Positions 6,590 to 8,507 of a DNA stretch of 8,507 nt are shown here, piece after piece. Position numbers and translations under genes: made by a program. The stretch spans positions 1 to 8,507 of the forward strand of contig JAISKG010000238.1 in assembly GCA_031261015.1 (NCBI GenBank). The letters are read 5' to 3'. This stretch comes from Dysgonamonadaceae bacterium. GTDB lineage: Bacteria; Bacteroidota; Bacteroidia; Bacteroidales; Azobacteroidaceae. The stretch's first letter is position 1, and each line of letters opens with the position of its first letter. The notes under the pieces are model-generated. The model did no database searches, was not told where the DNA came from, and saw only the letters and a list, made by a program, of their open reading frames with translations.

Positions 6590-8431
6590 ATGAAAGATTT
6601 CTTCCAATTATTGCGCAGGTTTATATCCCCTTACAAAAAATTTCTGGGATGGAGCATTGTGATGAATATTCTCTCCGCAGTGTTGAATTTATTCTCTTTT
6701 GCTTTGATTATCCCAATCTTAGAAGTGCTGTTCAAGATCAACAAGACCAATTATACCTACATGCCTTTTGACATGGGTTCGGCCGATTCGTGGAGTCATT
6801 TCGCCAAAATTGTAAAAAATGATTTTTATTGGTATATCGATCAGATTATTTCCAACAATGGAGCTGCTAAGGCTTTGTTTATCTTAGCTTTATTTCTGAT
6901 TATCACTACGATCATGCGGACGGCGGCCATGTATTTTTCTTATTTTTATATGATTCCGATCCGGACGGGCGTTGTGCGCGACATCCGCAATCAGATCAAC
7001 GACAAAATCGTGTCGCTGCCCCTGTCGTTTTTCTCCGAGGAGCGGAAAGGCGATATTCTGGCGCGCGTATCCGGCGACGTAAACGAAATTGAAGCATCGA
7101 TCATGAGTTCGCTCGATATGCTGTTTAAAAATCCGATACTCATTATTATTTATTTGGCTGGAATGGTTTTAGTCAGCTGGCAATTAACGCTTTTTGTGTT
7201 TATTATGCTGCCTTTGGCCGGTTACATAATGGGACAAATTGGTAAAAAATTGAAAAAGAAATCTGCGCTCGGTCAGCAGCAATGGGGCAATCTGATGTCG
7301 CAAATCGAAGAAACCTTGGGCGGCTTGCGGATAATCAAGGCTTTCAACGCCGAAAACAAAGTATCGAAACGTTTTCACGAAACCAATCAACTGTTTCGCA
7401 CGACGACTAACCGTATTTTCCGCCGGCAACAACTGGCGCATCCGATGAGCGAATTTCTGGGCACCGTAATGATTGCTATTGTGCTGTGCTACGGTGGTTC
7501 GCTGATTTTACAGGAAAACAGTTCGATCGACGGCGCAAGTTTCATTTATTACCTCACGATTTTTTATCTGTTGATCAATCCTGCCAAAGATTTATCCAAA
7601 TCGGTGTATTCGATTCAAAAAGGTTTGGCTTCGATGGATCGTGTCGATAAAATACTGAAGGCCGAATCCGATATTCGGGATCCTCAACATCCGAAGCCTA
7701 TTGCTTTGAATGAGAGTATTGAATACCAAAATGTTTGGTTTAAGTATCAAGAAGCCTGGGTGATTAAAGATGTTAGTCTGACTATTCAAAAAGGGAAAAC
7801 CATTGCCTTGGTAGGACAATCCGGCTCCGGGAAATCGACATTAGTTGATTTACTTCCCCGTTTTTATGATGTAAACGATGGCGCCATAAGCATTGATAAA
7901 GTCAATATTAAAGATAGCAAACTTCATGATTTGCACCGGTTAATGGGGATTGTGAATCAGGAAGCCATCTTATTTAACGATACTTTCTTCAACAATATCG
8001 CTTTCGGCGTTGAAAATGCAACGATGGAACAGGTGGTTGAGGCTGCTAAAATAGCCAATGCGCACGAATTTATTATTGCAACGGAAAAAGGGTATGAAAC
8101 CAATATCGGCGACAGGGGCGGCAAGCTTTCGGGAGGACAGCGGCAACGAATCAGTATTGCCCGCGCCGTATTGAAAAATCCTCCGATATTGATTCTCGAT
8201 GAAGCCACTTCTGCATTGGATACGGAATCGGAAAGATTGGTGCAGGATGCCTTGGAAAACCTAATGAAAAACCGTACCACCATCGTAATTGCTCACCGCT
8301 TATCAACCATCAAGCATGCCAACGAAATTTGCGTGATGAACGAAGGTGAAATCGTTGAAAGAGGGAAACACGATGAGTTGTATGAATTGAATGGCTATTA
8401 CAGAAGGCTTTGTGATATGCAGACGTTCTGA
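6590..8431 (+). CDS. msbA: MsbA-type lipid exporter: ABC transporter with fused permease and ATPase
   Basis: A 613-residue half-transporter expected to work as a homodimer in the inner membrane. The permease domain spans about 18-335 with six hydrophobic segments (about 18-48, 95-120, 182-197, 199-217, 289-306, 315-334). The first external loop (about 49-93) is long for the family. The ATPase domain is complete: Walker A GQSGSGKST (409-417, K415), Q-loop Q457, signature LSGGQ (513-517), Walker B ILILDE with D537 and catalytic E538, D-loop SALD, and switch H569. Type IV exporters of this kind flip lipids; MsbA moves the lipid A core from the cytoplasmic to the periplasmic leaflet. The N-terminus resembles Bacteroides proteins annotated as MsbA, but substrate choice cannot be read from motifs, and drug or glycolipid export remains possible. 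The gene stands alone, divergent from DUF2723 and closed by a strong terminator. Confidence 0.88.
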   Translation: MKDFFQLLRRFISPYKKFLGWSIVMNILSAVLNLFSFALIIPILEVLFKINKTNYTYMPFDMGSADSWSHFAKIVKNDFYWYIDQIISNNGAAKALFILALFLIITTIMRTAAMYFSYFYMIPIRTGVVRDIRNQINDKIVSLPLSFFSEERKGDILARVSGDVNEIEASIMSSLDMLFKNPILIIIYLAGMVLVSWQLTLFVFIMLPLAGYIMGQIGKKLKKKSALGQQQWGNLMSQIEETLGGLRIIKAFNAENKVSKRFHETNQLFRTTTNRIFRRQQLAHPMSEFLGTVMIAIVLCYGGSLILQENSSIDGASFIYYLTIFYLLINPAKDLSKSVYSIQKGLASMDRVDKILKAESDIRDPQHPKPIALNESIEYQNVWFKYQEAWVIKDVSLTIQKGKTIALVGQSGSGKSTLVDLLPRFYDVNDGAISIDKVNIKDSKLHDLHRLMGIVNQEAILFNDTFFNNIAFGVENATMEQVVEAAKIANAHEFIIATEKGYETNIGDRGGKLSGGQRQRISIARAVLKNPPILILDEATSALDTESERLVQDALENLMKNRTTIVIAHRLSTIKHANEICVMNEGEIVERGKHDELYELNGYYRRLCDMQTF

Positions 8432-8459
8432 ATTGTTGTCATAAATGGTGTATGGATGC

Positions 8460-8495
8460 AACAACGAGGCGCAATACCTATTGCGCCTCGTTGTT
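8460..8495 (+). terminator. Strong hairpin terminator after the ABC exporter gene
   Basis: AACAACGAGGCGCAAT (8460-8475) pairs perfectly with ATTGCGCCTCGTTGTT (8480-8495) around an ACCT loop. The 16-bp stem has a G+C-rich core, A-rich 5' foot and T-rich 3' foot, and begins 28 bases after the stop codon at 8431. The T-tract is short and interrupted (TTGTTTCTAT). The near-symmetric feet mean it could also stop transcription arriving from the other side. Confidence 0.88.
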
Positions 8496-8507
8496 TCTAT
8501 AGTATTG

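Noticed and set aside
8460..8495. Inverted repeat as a mobile-element end or CRISPR repeat
   Set aside because: It is a single copy directly after a stop codon with a 4-base loop and T-rich 3' foot, which is ordinary intrinsic terminator structure.

Overview
The window looks like chromosomal DNA from a Bacteroidota bacterium, most likely order Bacteroidales. Three things point that way. The first gene has the beta-propeller, carboxypeptidase-regulatory (CRD) and OmpA-C arrangement of PorE, a type IX secretion system (T9SS) protein. A very large DUF2723 membrane protein is followed directly by a short polysaccharide deacetylase. The promoters fit the Bacteroides -33 TTTG / -7 TAnnTTTG pattern, and Shine-Dalgarno sequences are weak. 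Genus and species cannot be read from the sequence.

Layout. Bases 1-1605 (+) hold the 3' part of a porE-like gene that was already open at the window edge. Bases 1665-2343 (+) hold a compact MntA-HepT (MNT-HEPN) toxin-antitoxin pair with an 8-base gene overlap and its own near-ideal Bacteroides-type promoter. It is markedly more AT-rich than porE. Bases 2344-2502 are a gene-free, AT-rich stretch with several short inverted repeats, lying between convergent transcription units. Bases 6474-2503 (-) form a two-gene operon: a 1116-residue DUF2723 membrane protein (probable GT-C glycosyltransferase related to TMEM260), then a NodB-type polysaccharide deacetylase three bases downstream. A 115-base divergent intergenic region (6475-6589) carries a clear -7 element for the DUF2723 operon. 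Bases 6590-8431 (+) encode a full-length MsbA-type ABC exporter, followed by a perfect 16-bp terminator hairpin.

How the genes fit together. Apart from the toxin-antitoxin pair, every gene has an envelope theme: anchoring the secretion machinery to peptidoglycan (PorE-like), building or trimming surface glycans or glycoproteins (DUF2723 and deacetylase), and flipping lipid A-type lipids (MsbA-like). The toxin-antitoxin pair is the accessory element. Its base composition and own promoter suggest a later insertion between porE and the deacetylase operon, but no insertion borders or mobility genes are visible. I see no clearly undescribed system. The best leads are the DUF2723-deacetylase operon, whose substrate is unknown, and the toxin-antitoxin module.
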